Below are positions 35,389-48,259 of a DNA stretch of 64,000 nucleotides, in pieces (within the stretch, counting starts at the first letter, position 1; each line of letters starts with the position of its first letter). A program made the position numbers and the translations under genes. Below the pieces are notes generated by a model. That model saw nothing but the letters and a program-made list of their open reading frames with translations. It did not search any database and was not told the origin of the DNA. Source of the stretch: Zantedeschia hybrid cultivar (Eukaryota; Streptophyta; Magnoliopsida; Alismatales; Araceae); contig JARZZO010000009.1 of NCBI GenBank assembly GCA_030544215.1, forward strand, positions 52,013,129 through 52,077,128, read 5' to 3'.

Positions 35389-35450
35389 TGAATGACCTCT
35401 AGGCTGCACGACGCCTGTCAAACGGCGTCCTGCTGTGTGGACGCCATTTA
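35389..35450. repeat. Two overlapping 11-10-11 inverted repeats, N2 3' LTR part 1
   Basis: Units are at 35389-35420 and 35419-35450. Spacers taggctgcac and ctgctgtgtg are the same as in the 5' LTR. Confidence 0.9.
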
Positions 35451-35465
35451 GCCAGGTTGTTGTTG

Positions 35466-35470
35466 TGCCA
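35466..35470. repeat. Target-site duplication of N3, left copy (TGCCA)
   Basis: The right copy is at 48208-48212. The uninterrupted 5' LTR reads GTTGTGCCACGTGG near 11293-11306 with one TGCCA. Confidence 0.95.
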
Positions 35471-37977
35471 TGATCGTTCCAAATTGTGCGTCGTTAAACA
35501 CTCATGAAAATGTTCAATCTAAATTTATCCGGCTCACTCAAATCAGATTTTGAAAATTAATAGTGATGAGTCCGAGTCGATCCACAGGGAGTTAAGATTT
35601 TAACTTTGAAAACTTTGGAATTTAGTTAGTCTAAAAAGTTAAGAATTTGAGTGAACTAATTACTTAATTAAACTAAAACTCAATTAACTAGTGTTACCTA
35701 AAAATATAATTACTTGAATTAAACAAATCTCTTTTTTTTTCTTTTTTAAAAATTAAACACAAACACATATATAAAAAAAAAATACGCACAACTAAAAATT
35801 ATAACAACAAAAACAAGCTATTGTTTAATTGTGTAAACTATTAATCATCATGAATCAAATAACCTAATTAAACAACCAATAACTAATTAAACAACAACTA
35901 ATCAAGAATTAACCCTAATTAAATAACCAATAACTGATAAAACATCCATAAACATCAAATAACCAACAACTGCCCCTAATTAAATAACCTAATACTATAC
36001 TAATGGGGAGGGAAAAGAAGGAACACAATAACAGCAATCTGTGGGATGCCGGCTGGTGCAGTGGACCGCAAGGAAAGGAGGGTGGTGCAGTGGACCGGCA
36101 GTGCTGTTGCTGTGTAGCTGCCGACTGGTGAAGGTTTGGACGGCTGGCTGCTGGTGAAGAGGCTTGCTGGAACTGCTGGTTGGTATGCGTTCACCACCAT
36201 GCATGGACGTTGAACTTGAGGAGGAGGCCGGCTTCACCACATGGAGGTCTTGCCGGCATGCGTGGAAGGAGGAGGTTGCTGCTGCTTGTGGAGAGTAGGA
36301 GGAAGTTGCCGCGTGGAGAAGCTTGCCGCTGGAGTGAAGACGTGGAGGTCGGCGGTGCTGGGGGCGTGCATGCATGCAGGAGGTTCACTGGAGTTTGCTG
36401 GCGCGTGGAGGAGCTCCAGCTTGGGTACGCTGGTGGACGGTGCAGCATGCATGCATGCGCTGGGCAACGCGTGGATCTGTTGCTAGCGTGAGTGCAGCTG
36501 CGTGGAGGAGCTTGCCGTAGCTTGCCGCGGAGGTGCAGCTTGCCGCGGAGGTGCAGGTGGCCTTGCCGGCATGCAGGCGTGGAGGAGCTCCAGCCAGCTG
36601 TGGGATGCTGCTCGTGGAGGGCGATGGGAACGCCGGCTGGACCGTTGCTGGCGCGTGCACGGAGGGGACTGGCTTCAGCCGGCTGCTGGTACAGGCTTGT
36701 AGGTGCGGTGGAGAGGAGGTGTGAACGGTGCGGCTGCAGGCGTGCTGGAGGGATGTGGAGAGCGCTGGTGCTGCATGGAGGGGAGATCGAGAGAGAGAAC
36801 AGCTGGAGGGAAGAAGAGAGACCGAAGAGAGGGAGAGGAAATAGAAGAGAGAGGGGGAGAACCGGCTGGGTTGAAGGCGAGAAAGAGAGGGAGAATCCGA
36901 GAGAGATAGAGGGAGTTTGAGAGGAAGAAGAGAAGAACGGAGAAAGGACGAGAAGGCTGCGGGTAGGAAGAATAGAAGAGAGAAGGATAGTCGGCTGTGG
37001 AGGGAGAAAGAATAAGGGAGAGAGAGATCTGTGGAGGGAGAGAAAGAGGGAGAACCGGAGAGAGGTTTCCATAAAAGGAGAGGAAGAGAAAGAACAGAGG
37101 GAGAGCTGCGGAGGGACCGAGAGAGAGAAGGAATAAGGGAGAGATATAGAGGCTGCAGGAGAGGGAGAGGGAGGAAGAGAGAGGCGTGGGAAACAGAGAG
37201 GAACCGAGAGAGGAAGATTGCGGGAGAGAGGAAATAGAGAGGGATGCTGCGGGTTTGAGTTGGAAAAGGAAGAGGAAGAAAAGATTGCGTGAAGGGAAAA
37301 CTGGAGCAGGAGAAGGATTCGAGAGGAAGAGAGAGTCGGAATTAGAGAGGAGTTGGAGGCTAAGAAGAGAGGGTGAAATATATAGAGAGGAAAAGAGACG
37401 TGGGAAAGGAAACTGGAAAGGAAACTGGAGAGAAGGGAGGAAATCGAGGGACAGAGAAAAAGAAACAGAGAGATTTTCTTTAATTTGGGAGGGAAACTTT
37501 TTTAAAAAAAGAAAGTGGGGGAAAGGAAAGTGACGGGTCTTTCTTGGATTCTTCGGGCAAGAATTTGGGTAGTATTAGGACCTCAAATGACATTTTTACT
37601 CCTGCTTTAATCTTTTGGACAAAATGACGTCAAATTTATCGAAATTCGAATACGAGACCTCCCCCAAATTTTCGGAAACTCCACCAGCTGCACTGCATCA
37701 TCGGCATGTCCTGTTCACATAAAATAAATATAAATTAGCGCATTATCATAAAAATATCATCATATTTATTTATTTCGTCTCGGTTTTGTCGAAAAACCGC
37801 AAATGCGCTTTACTCCTTTAATCAAATGAAATGATGATGTTTTTAGGTCAGAATTTGACGAAATTGGTACCGTTGGACTTGTTACACAATTATCTGTCAT
37901 TCCATGCTATTTTGCAAATAAAAACATGAGTATGATGCATATGATTGCCCTTAAATGATCAATTTAACACTTTATCA
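35471..37977 (-). mobile_element. N3 3' LTR
   Basis: It is 2507 nt and pairs with 45714-48207. A strongly purine-rich plus strand runs over about 36780-37510, and RY-like GCATGCATGC words occur near 36370 and 36450. Long minus-strand frames across the purine tract are Ser/Leu/Pro low complexity and probably meaningless. Confidence 0.92.
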
Positions 37978-39155
37978 CACCCCCCAACTTACTTATTCCT
38001 AGTCCCTTAGCAATGCAAATAAGGAAAAGTTAGGACAAACAATGAATTTTCATGCTTCATTTGTAATATCTTTCACAATCAATTTAAGTGGTAGCCGATT
38101 GGTTAACCTAAAAGTTTTCATATCCCACAATATTTTGATTCACGACAGGTGATTGTGCATGAAAATTGGCACGCTTAGAACTCGTTTCCGACCTTTCTGG
38201 TATATTCTTGCCTTTACTTCCCTTTAGATAAGACTACCTGGGAAGGAGAAGAGAATAAAAGATTTTCCGATCAGTCAGTGATGACCGATTTTCAGTTCCC
38301 GTCCTAACTCAGCACTTTTCGCGACTTGGTCATGTTTTTGGTACGATGGACTTTTTAGCGTGCCTTTTTCATTTCATTGTACTTTTTCTTTTGAGAGTGC
38401 GTACTTTTTGCCACTCTCTTTGAATTGCCTGAGGGGAGGTGCGTACTTTTTGCCACCTACCTTCCTTTAGCTCTTTTAATGCCTTTTATTGCCTTTAGTC
38501 TTTAAGCTGTCCATTTTAAATGACCGCCTCGTTTAGAGTGCTGAGTGGGACAGTCCCCTATTACGGATCCTACACATTCCTTTCGTTCAACCCAAAAGAA
38601 AAATTAGAATAAGTAGTCTTATCCTTAAGGTTAATTCTAGCAATTCTATACTTTTAAGATCTTTCATTTATTCTAAGTTGCCGTGTGTGTGTGAAAATCA
38701 TCCTGCCGTGAATTTTTGTGAAGTGGGATATTTAAACTTTGAAGGTTCTTTAACCAATGTGACCACCAAAAACTGATTTGTTTAAGATTTACTTAATGAA
38801 ACATGATTTTCATGCAATTTTCATAGGATGTGAAAAGAAGTTTTAAAAATTTGACCATTTTTTAGTGAAAAAATATCAGTTTTCTTCAAAAGATTTTCCA
38901 ATAAATGCATGTCAAATTGATTGTCTCACCCCCCAACTTGATTGACATTGTCCTCTATGGCATAAAAGATATGAAAAACATGTAGCCAGAAGAGAATTTG
39001 TGAAGGAGCGAAACAACCTGTAATGAAGAGGCTGTGACATACCCACGAGGACTGCTGCTCAGGGACCTAAAAGGAAAGAAATACAAAAGCTGAAAATATT
39101 GGGTTGCCTCCCAACAAGCGCTAAGTTTATCGTCTTCAACCAGACGGAAGTTCAG
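37978..39155 (-). other. N3 region between integrase and 3' LTR with two polypurine tracts
   Basis: The polypurine tract next to the LTR is at 37978-37990. An identical 13-mer (CACCCCCCAACTT on the plus strand) lies at 38927-38939. No ORF is credible, in particular no env-like gene. Confidence 0.7.
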
Positions 39156-41727
39156 TTAATGTGGATCACTCAGTTCTATGGACTCAGGTGGTGCATTTTG
39201 AAGATTTTCAATGAATGGTTTCAACCGTTGACCATTAACAGTGAAAGTGTTCCCGCTCTTAGGATTCAGAATTTTAACGGCTTCATGATCGAAGGCTTTA
39301 ACAACCACGAAGGGTCCATCCCATCTGGATTTCAGTTTTCCAGGAAATAGGCGAAGCCTAGAATTAAATAGCCAAACTTTATGATTTGGAAGAAAGGATT
39401 TTCTCACAATATGTTTATCATGAAAAGCTTTAGTTTTGGCTTTACAGATCTTTGAATTTTCATAGGCCTCGTTGCGCAACTCTTCCAGCTCACTCAGTTG
39501 TAAGGTTCGGTGGGAACCAGCTTGGGCTAGGTCCAGATTGACTTGTTTGATGGCCCAATAAGCCCTATGTTCCAATTCCACCGGAAGGTGGCACACTTTT
39601 CCAAAAACCAGGCGATAAAGAGACATGCCAATAGGAGTTTTGTAAGCGGTCCGATAGGCCCATAAAGCATCATCCAATCTTTCAGACCAATCTTTTCTAT
39701 CGGGCCTAACGGACTTTTGCAGAATATTCTTAATCTATCTATTGGAAACTTCCACTTGGCCACTGGTTTGGGGATGATAAGGGATAGCTACTTTGTGATT
39801 AATCCCATATTTCTTAAGCAAAGCACGAAACTGGTAATTCGTGAAGTGCGTTCCCCCATCACTTATGATAGCTTTAGGCTATCCGAACCGAGAAAAGATA
39901 TTCTTCTGAACGAATTTAATGACTACTTTATGATCATTGGTTCGGGTGGCTACTGCTTCAATCCATTTTGAGACATAATCCACCGCTACTAGAATATATG
40001 TATGTCCAAAAGAGGGTGGAAAAGGTCCTATAAAGTCAATTACCCAAACATCAAAGACTTCAACCACCTGAGTGACATCATATCCCTTTTCGCCATATTT
40101 CCTACAGCCTGACATCGGAGGCAAGTTTTGCTAAATTAATGGGCATCTTTGAAAAGTGTGGGCCAGTAAAAACCACTTTGCAGGACCTTGGCTGCAGTTT
40201 TCTTTCCTGAGAAATGACCCCCACTGGCTAGATTATGGCAGAAGTTGAGAACACTCTGTTGTTCTTCTTCAGGAACACATCGCCTAATGATTTGATCAGG
40301 ACATAATTTGAATAATTCAGGATCCTCCCAGAAATAATATTTTTCCTGAGAAAAGAATTTGTCCTTTTCACTTTTAGTCCATCCTTCCGGAAGCTGATTA
40401 GTCACCTTGTAATTGACAATATGAGCATACCAAGGTGCAACAGTGTGAGAAATGGTCAGTAGATGCCCATCAGGAAAGGAGTCAGTGATTGGTGTACTTT
40501 CAGAGATCGGAATTCGGGATAGGTGGTCAGCTACCACATTCTCAGAACCCTTCTTATCCCGAATTTTCAAATCAAATTCCTGAAGGAGTAAGATCCATCT
40601 AATAAGCCTAGGCTTTGCATCCTTCTTGGTCAACAGGTATTTCAAAGCTGAGTGATCAGAATAGATTATGACTTTTGCTCCCAAAAGATAAGATCTGAAT
40701 TTTTCTAGGGCAAAAAACACGGCTAATAGTTCCTTTTCTGTGGTGGTATAATTCATTTGAGCATCTGCAAGGGTGCGACTTGCATAATAGATCACCACGG
40801 GACACTTGTTGATTCTTTGTCCCAAAACCGCACCGATAGCATAATCCGAGGCATCACACATGATTTCGAAGGGTAAAGACCAATATGGAGATTGAAGAAT
40901 CGGGGCTTTGGTCAAAGATTCCTTCAGAGAATTGAATGCCTTGATGCAAGATTCATCCATTTGGAAAGGGACATCTTTAGCTAGGAGAAGAGTTAGAGGC
41001 CGGGCAATTTGAGAGAAATTGTGGATAAACCGGTGATAGAAACCGGCATGGCCAAGGAATGAACGGATCTGTCTGACTGAGGTAGGAGGAGGAAGATTGG
41101 ATATGAGATTGATCTTAGCTTTATCTACCTCTATCCCCCTTTCAGACACAATGTGGCCTAGAACAATGATGGCTCTTTTCCCAGCTAAGTATCAGATTGG
41201 TGTCTATGCATCGTGCTAGCACCTGTTTAAGATTTTCCAGGCAATTTTCAAAAGAGTCCCCGAAGATTGAGAAATCATCCATGAAAACTTCGAGGAATTC
41301 TCCCACCATATCGGAGAAGATAGCCATCATGCACCGTTGAAATGTGGCTGGTGCGTTGCATAATCCAAATGGCATCCTCCTAAAAGCAAACGCCATAAGG
41401 GCACGTAAAGGTGGTCTTTTCTTGATCTTCCGGGTAAATAACCACTTGATTGTACCCGGAGTACCCATCTAAGAAGCAAAAGTACTTCTGGCCCGATAAC
41501 TTTTCTAGAATCTGATCCATGAATGGGAGTAGAAAGTGATCCTTCTTAGTCATTAGATTCAGCTTTCGGTAATCAATGCACACTCTCCATCCCGTGGTGA
41601 GCCTAGTGGGTACCTCTTCTCCATGATCATTCTTGATAACTGTTAATCCAGATTTCTTGGGTACCACTTGAGTTGGGCTGACCCATTTACTGTCTGATAT
41701 GGGTAAATGATACCCGCATCCAGCCAT
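39156..41727 (-). pseudogene. N3 pol: RT, RNase H, integrase, with several breaks
   Basis: RT has CIDYRKLNLMTKKDHF, FLDGYSGYNQV, RRMPFGLCNAPATFQ and the catalytic VFMDDFSIFG. RNase H follows (YAIGAVLGQ, YTTTEKELLAV, VIIYSDHSALKYLL). Integrase has VWVIDFIGPFPPSFG, then LWAYRTAYKTPIGMS and a C-terminal KVWLFNSRLRLFPGKLKS. Frameshifts are near 41395, between 41142 and 41195 (with a small deletion) and between 40124 and 40135. In-frame stops are at 40136-40138 and 39879-39881, and another break lies between 39880 and 39680. It joins the gag-protease frame by a shift near 41700. Confidence 0.88.
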
Positions 41728-44669
41728 TTCACAACTTCCTTCTTCACCACTTCTTTCATATTGGGATTAAGCCGCCTTTGCATCTCCCGACTGGGCTTAG
41801 AATTCTCTTCCATATAGATGTGATGCATGCAAATGGACGGACTAATTCCCTTTAAATCTGCCACCGACCATCCAATGGCACCCTTCTGGTCTTTGAGGAC
41901 CTCGGTTAATTGGGCCTCCTGCGGCGATGTGAGATTTGCCGCAATGATGACCGGGAGAGTTTGGTCTGGGCCCAAAAAGATATACTTGAGAGATTCAGGT
42001 AATGGTTTGAGTTCAAGCTCAGGAGGGTCCTCTAAGGATGGCAAAGTGGGCTCAAATTGTAAAGCGGGTAAAGGTTCAACCTTGGGCCACGATGTTAATG
42101 GGCTGGGCGAATCTTTTAAGGTATTGACTTCTTCCAAAAGGTCATGTGTGAAAATCTCATTTTCTTCAACCAGATTATCCAAGATATCAATAGTATGGCA
42201 TTCTTTTTCATGATCTGGGTATTGAGATGCTTTGAAGACATTAATCTGGACCTTTTGACCTCCAAATGAAATGTCTATTATGCCAGTTTCACAATTTATA
42301 TTAGCTTTGGCAGTGGCTAAGAATGGACGACCTAAGATGATCGGGGTGTGAATGAGTTCCTCAGGTAATGCCATATCCAGAATAAGAAAATCCACAGGAA
42401 AATAGCAATCATGAACCTTCACAATAACATCCTCAATTAATCCCCCTGGAGTTTTCACAGACCTATCAGCCAACTGGAAGATGATGGGTGTGGGCTTTAA
42501 TTCCCCAATATCAAATTTCTCATAAATGGCTGTTGGCAAAAGATTCACACTAGCACCTAGATCCAATAAAGCTCTATCAAATGTAACTCCAACTAAGTCA
42601 CATAAAATTAGAGGTGCTCCAGGATCTTTTAACTTCTTGGGTAAATGATTCATCACAATTGCACTAACATCCTCGGAAAGCCGAACCTTTTCGGGTGCCA
42701 TTCTAGACTCTCTTCGTGGAGTACATAATTCCTTGAGAAACTTAGCATAAGCTGGCACATGCTTGATGGCATCGAGGAGTGGAATATTAATTTGGACTTG
42801 TTTGAATAAATCCAACAACTCCTCATTCTGGGCTAGTTTCTTCCTGGTATTGGGCTTAGCTAACAAGGCATTAGGAAATGGCACTCTAGGTTTATAAGAA
42901 CTTGGGCCTTCATCTATCTTCCCTTTTCCTTTCAGATCCTCCTCCAACTTCTCCATGATGGGTTCATCTTCACTCTCACTTTCAATTTCCTGAGGCCCAT
43001 TAGTGGAACCTTTGGCTAACTCTCCATCTGCATGTGGTTTTTCTAAACTTCTCCCACTCCTAAGGGTTGAGATGGCTTTAGCATTCTCCAATTGTGGCCC
43101 TTTAGGTTGTGGTAACGGGCCAGGCTGAGGTAAAAGGCCCGATTGCTGCGGAAAACTCGGAGGTTGATTCCTTGGATTGGCAATGGGTTGACCTACTTCT
43201 CTTCTCATCGTGGCCTCAGCTAGTTGGCCCATTTGACTTTCCAACTTAGCAATGGATTGTTGCTGGGTCAAAATCAGTTGTTGGAGTTGAGTGAATTTGT
43301 CATCAAAGTTGGGCTGAGGAGGTTGTTGGTAAGTGGGTGGAGGATGTCCTGATTGGAATGAGTGGTGGTGGGCCGGTTGACCTGATTGGAATGATTGATA
43401 ATGGGCCGATTGACCTGATTGATACTGGGCCGGTTGACCTGATTGATACGGGGCCGGTTGACCTGATTGATACTGGGCCGGTTGAGAAAATTGGGCTTGA
43501 GATCCCCTAGCCTGAACATTTCCATAGAAATTAGATTGCTGTTGAAATGAATTTTGTCGCTTTTGGGCTTGATGCATGGGAGGATTGGACATTGGTAATG
43601 GGGCCTGCTGATTCTTCCAAGAGAAATTAGGGTGGTTTCTCCAGCCAGGATTGTAAGTATTTGAGAATGGGTCATTATTGGGCCTGGAGAATCTCTGGAC
43701 CGCCTGAACTTGTTCTTGAATGAATGGTGGGAGTTGGGCCGCAGTTGGACATTCATTCACTTGATGGGTTGGACTTGCACATAAGGCACAAATGTCATGA
43801 TTAGCAGAGGATGGGCCTTCATATGGACTGGATTGTGTTGGGTAAGTAGGCTCTTGCTTGTTTAAGGCCAATAGTTGGTCTAGTTTCTGGGCCAAGATGT
43901 TTACCTTATCCAATTTCTGATTAATCAGATTTATGTCCATTCTGGATTCGGGCTCTCCGCGGGCCTTAAGTTCATACATTCCAGTCCGTTTAGATGGCCC
44001 AACAGACCTTTCATAAGATGATAATGAGGCATGATTGATGGAATTTTCACTTAACATCTCAAACAGATCATAGGCCTCATCTTCATTTTTCATCATAAAT
44101 GCCCCTCCACATGAAGCATCCACCATCTCTCTGAACTGTTCAGACAATCCTTCATAGAATGCTTGGACAATTTGCCATTTTGAAAGCCCATGATGAGGGC
44201 ATTTTCTAAGCAATTCTTTCAGTCTTTCCCAAGATTCATGGATCAATTCCCCGGGAGTTTGGGTGAAACTCTTGATGGCCCTTCTCATGGTATTGGTCCG
44301 TCCGATGGGATAGAACTTCTTGAGAAATTATTTCTGCATTTCTTCCCATGTCCTAATGAGCCTTCCTATAGTTCCCAACCAATATTTAGCCTTGTCCTTT
44401 AATGAAAAGGGAAATAAGGTCAACTTAAGGCCATCATCGATGAAATTCTGGATCTTCACCGTGGAACAGATTTCTAGGAATTCATTCAGATGCTTATAAG
44501 GATCTTCATTAGTATTCTGATAAAAGGATGTGAGCATCTGAATGGTGCTAGATTTGATTTCATATTGATTGGCTGGATTCTGAGGAAGATGAATACAGGA
44601 TGAAGGTTGATATCGATTTGGAATGAAATAGTCCTTCATTTGCTTTGGTGGGTCCTGATTATCAGCCAT
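41643..44669 (-). pseudogene. N3 gag-protease, one in-frame stop
   Basis: The Athila gag starts MADNQDPPKQMKDYFIPN with SCIHLPQNPANQYEIKSSTI and LTLFPFSLKDKAKYWLGTI. A TAA at 44325-44327 interrupts the frame, which resumes in phase and stays open to 41643. A CCHC-like knuckle is at CALCASPTHQVNEC. A tandem repeat of QPAQYQSG-type units is encoded near 43370-43490. The protease has ALLDLGASVNLLPTAIYEKF with active site D-L-G-A, and IILGRPFLATAKANI. The RT entry (VKWLDAGIIYP) is reached before the frameshift near 41700. Confidence 0.88.
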
Positions 44670-45713
44670 TAGATCTTGTGGTGGATTTCTTTAATGTAGG
44701 ATTCTTTCTATTTCAGCAAGTGGTCCTAGAAGGTTAGGATTTTGAGATCTCCTACCTTGCATGCACTAGGATTGATAGAGAGAGGATGTATTTGAATTTT
44801 GTTTTCTATTTTTTTTTTTTTTTTTTTTTAAATGCAAATAATTTTGGCAAACAAATTACCCTAATGATCTAATGTTAACCTAGACTCTCTATGTGAATTT
44901 TCTAACAAGGTGAATGGAGTCCACCTCAAGTCACAACCACAATCAATCAATGGCCAGGTAAGAGGTGGGGTAGTGGGAGACTCCCCCTACTTTCGTAGGG
45001 ACCTAATTAGAGAACCACTTTCCCGCTTAAACGTTTGCCTTTTTAACCTCTAGCCTAGACACTGTTGCCAAAAATGGAGGCAACCCGAAATTTAAACCAC
45101 TCACGGTGTAAACCCTAGATTCTCTTTCGACTTACTTTTAATTGGATTAGGAAATGCCAATGCAAGGAAGGTGATTTGTGGGCTAAGGAAGGGTGATCAA
45201 ATCCCTACCTTATGTGGTTAAAGTTGCTGCCTTTAGAGTCTTTTTTGAATGCAATACAAGGCAACAAATCAATGCAAGGTGTGTTGATGCAATCATGAAT
45301 GACTTGGTAAAATTGAAACACGTACCTTTCCCCCGCAATCTTCAACAATTTATGAAAATAACTGTGAAAGGAAACTAACTCATGCTTTCCTAGGATGATG
45401 AATGCCTAGCATGGAAGGTTTTTAATCTTGGAAATGAAAGTTTTTAAATTTAGATCTTCTTTTTGTTTCTTTTTTTTAGTTAATGGAAACCTATCTAAAC
45501 TAGAAACTACAAAATTGGAAACTAACTAAAGTAAGGAAATTGAAACATAGAAAGTTGGAACACACTGACCATGATTTCACTTTCCTTCTTCTTTTTTTTT
45601 TTTTTCAATATATCTGCAAAAATAAGAAAAATAAGGTTAGCTAAAGAATAATTACACTAAATCCAAGATAATCAAAATTAAAAATCTAACTCCCCGGCAA
45701 CGACGCCAAAAAT
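44670..45713 (-). other. N3 5' leader with Athila primer-binding site
   Basis: Primer site TGGCGTCGTTGCCGGGGA (minus strand, 45691-45708) is the Asp-tRNA-type site of Athila elements with one change from the common form. Long T-runs lie at about 44807-44830 and 45589-45606. No gene is seen. Confidence 0.85.
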
Positions 45714-48207
45714 TGATCGTTCCAAATTGTGCGTCGTTAAACACTCATGAAAATGTTCAATCTAAATTTATCCGGCTCACTCAAATCAGATTTTGAAAAT
45801 TAATAGTGATGAGTCCGAGTCGATCCACAGGGAGTTAAGATTTTAACTTTGAAAACTTTGGAATTTAGTTAGTCTAAAAAGTTAAGAATTTGAGTGAACT
45901 AATTACTTAATTAAATTAAAACTCAATTAACTAGTGTTACCTAAAAATATAATTACTTGAATTAAACAAATCTCTTTTTTTTTCTTTTTTAAAAATTAAA
46001 CACAAACACATATATAAAAAAAAAATACGCACAACTAAAAATTATAACAACAAAAACAAGCTATTGTTTAATTATGTAAACTATTAATCATCATGAATCA
46101 AATAACCTAATTAAACAACCAATAACTAATTAAACAACAACTAATCAAGAATTAACCCTAATTAAATAACCAATAACTGATAAAACATCCATAAACATCA
46201 AATAACCAACAACTGCCCCTAATTAAATAACCTAATACTATACTAATGGGGAGGGAAAAGAAGGAACACAATAACAGCAATCTGTGGGATGCCGGCTGGT
46301 GCAGTGGACCGCAAGGAAAGGAGGGTGGTGCAGTGGACCGGCAGTGCTGTTGCTGTGTAGCTGCCGACTGGTGAAGGTTTGGACGGCTGGCTGCTGGTGA
46401 AGAGGCTTGCTGGAACTGCTGGTTGGTATGCGTTCACCACCATGCATGGACGTTGAACTTGAGGAGGAGGCCGGCTTCACCACATGGAGGTCTTGCCGGC
46501 ATGCGTGGAAGGAGGAGGTTGCTGCTGCTTGTGGAGAGTAGGAGGAAGTTGCCGCGTGGAGAAGCTTGCCGCTGGAGTGAAGACGTGGAGGTCGGCGGTG
46601 CTGGGGGCGTGCATGCATGCAGGAGGTTCACTGGAGTTTGCTGGCGCGTGGAGGAGCTCCAGCTTGGGTACGCTGGTGGACGGTGCAGCATGCATGCATG
46701 CGCTGGGCAACGCGTGGATCTGTTGCTAGCGTGAGTGCAGCTGCGTGGAGGAGCTTGCCGTAGCTTGCCGCGGAGGTGCAGCTTGCCGCGGAGGTGCAGG
46801 TGGCCTTGCCGGCATGCAGGCGTGGAGGAGCTCCAGCCAGCTGTGGGATGCTGCTCGTGGAGGGCGATGGGAACGCCGGCTGGACCGTTGCTGGCGCGTG
46901 CACGGAGGGGACTGGCTTCAGCCGGCTGCTGGTACAGGCTTGTAGGTGCGGTGGAGAGGAGGTGTGAACGGTGCGGCTGCAGGCGTGCTGGAGGGATGTG
47001 GAGAGCGCTGGTGCTGCATGGAGGGGAGATCGAGAGAGAGAACAGCTGGAGGGAAGAAGAGAGACCGAAGAGAGGGAGAGGAAATAGAAGAGAGAGGGGG
47101 AGAACCGGCTGGGTTGAAGGCGAGAAAGAGAGGGAGAATCCGAGAGAGATAGAGGGAGTTTGAGAGGAAGAAGAGAAGAACGGAGAAAGGACGAGAAGGC
47201 TGCGGGTAGGAAGAATAGCAGAGAGAAGGATAGTCGGCTGTGGAGGGAGAAAGAATAAGGGAGAGAGAGATCTGTGGAGGGAGAGAAAGAGGGAGAACCG
47301 GAGAGAGGTTTCCATAAAAGGAGAGGAAGAGAAAGAACAGAGGGAGAGCTGCGGAGGGACCGAGAGAGAGAAGGAATAAGGGAGAGATATAGAGGCTGCA
47401 GGAGAGGGAGAGGGAGGAAGAGAGAGGCGTGGGAAACAGAGAGGAACCGAGAGAGGAAGACTGCGGGAGAGAGGAAATAGAGAGGGATGCTGCGGGTTTG
47501 AGTTGGAAAAGGAGGAGGAAGAAAAGATTGCGTGAAGGGAAAACTGGAGCAGGAGAAGGACTCGAGAGGAAGAGAGAGTCGGAATTAGAGAGGAGTTGGA
47601 GGCTAAGAAGAGAGGGTGAAATATATAGAGAGGAAAAGAGACGTGGGAAAGGAAACTGGAGAGAAGGGAGGAAATCGAGGGACAGAGAAAAAGAAACATA
47701 GAGATTTTCTTTAATTTGAGAGGAAAACTTTTTTAAAAAAAGAAAGTGGGGGAAAGAAAAGTGACGGGTCTTTCTTGGATTCTTCGGGCAAGAATTTGGG
47801 TAGTATTAGGACCTCAAATGACGTTTTACCCCTGCTTTAATCTTTTGGACAAAATGACGTCAAATTTATCGAAATTCGAACACTAGACCTCTCGCAAATT
47901 TTTGGAAACTCCACCAGCTGCACTGCATCATCGGCATGTCCTGTTCACATAAAATAAATATAAATTAGCGCATTATCATAAAAATATCATCATATTTATT
48001 TATTTCGTCTCGGTTTTGTCGAAAAATCGCAAATGCGCTATACTCCTTTAATCACATGAAATGACGATGTTTTTAAGTCAGAATTTGACGAAATTGGTAC
48101 CGTTGGACTTGTTACACAATTATCTGTCATTCCATGCTATTTTGCAGATAAAAATATGAGTATGATGCATATGATTGCCCTTAAATGATCAATTTAACAC
48201 TTTATCA
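45714..48207 (-). mobile_element. N3 5' LTR
   Basis: It is 2494 nt. On the minus strand a TATA-like TATATATTTC near 47618-47626 precedes the pyrimidine-rich transcribed part. It lacks a 12-nt duplicated unit present in the partner near 37411-37430. Confidence 0.92.
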
Positions 48208-48259
48208 TGCCACGTGGGCGGGTTTCGGGCCGCGAGAGTACGGCCCTTGTCGTGTCGTC

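Larger units (their letters stand above)
35471..48207 (-). mobile_element. N3: Athila-type Ty3/gypsy element, recent insertion, broken pol
   Basis: N3 is 12.7 kb with ~2.5-kb LTRs, a TGCCA duplication and coding strand minus. The primer site TGGCGTCGTTGCCGGGGA, the LTR start TGATAAAGTGTTAAATTG and the gag and protease sequences identify the Athila lineage. No envelope-like ORF is present in the 1.2 kb between integrase and the 3' LTR. None of the 11-10-11 inverted repeats is seen inside it. Confidence 0.93.

Noticed and set aside
46434..47699. 421-codon minus-strand open frame in the N3 5' LTR (and 293 codons at 36191-37072)
   Set aside because: It follows from the one-sided purine/pyrimidine tract, giving Ser/Leu/Pro low complexity; it crosses LTR functional regions, is shortened by a stop in the other LTR, and shows no domain.
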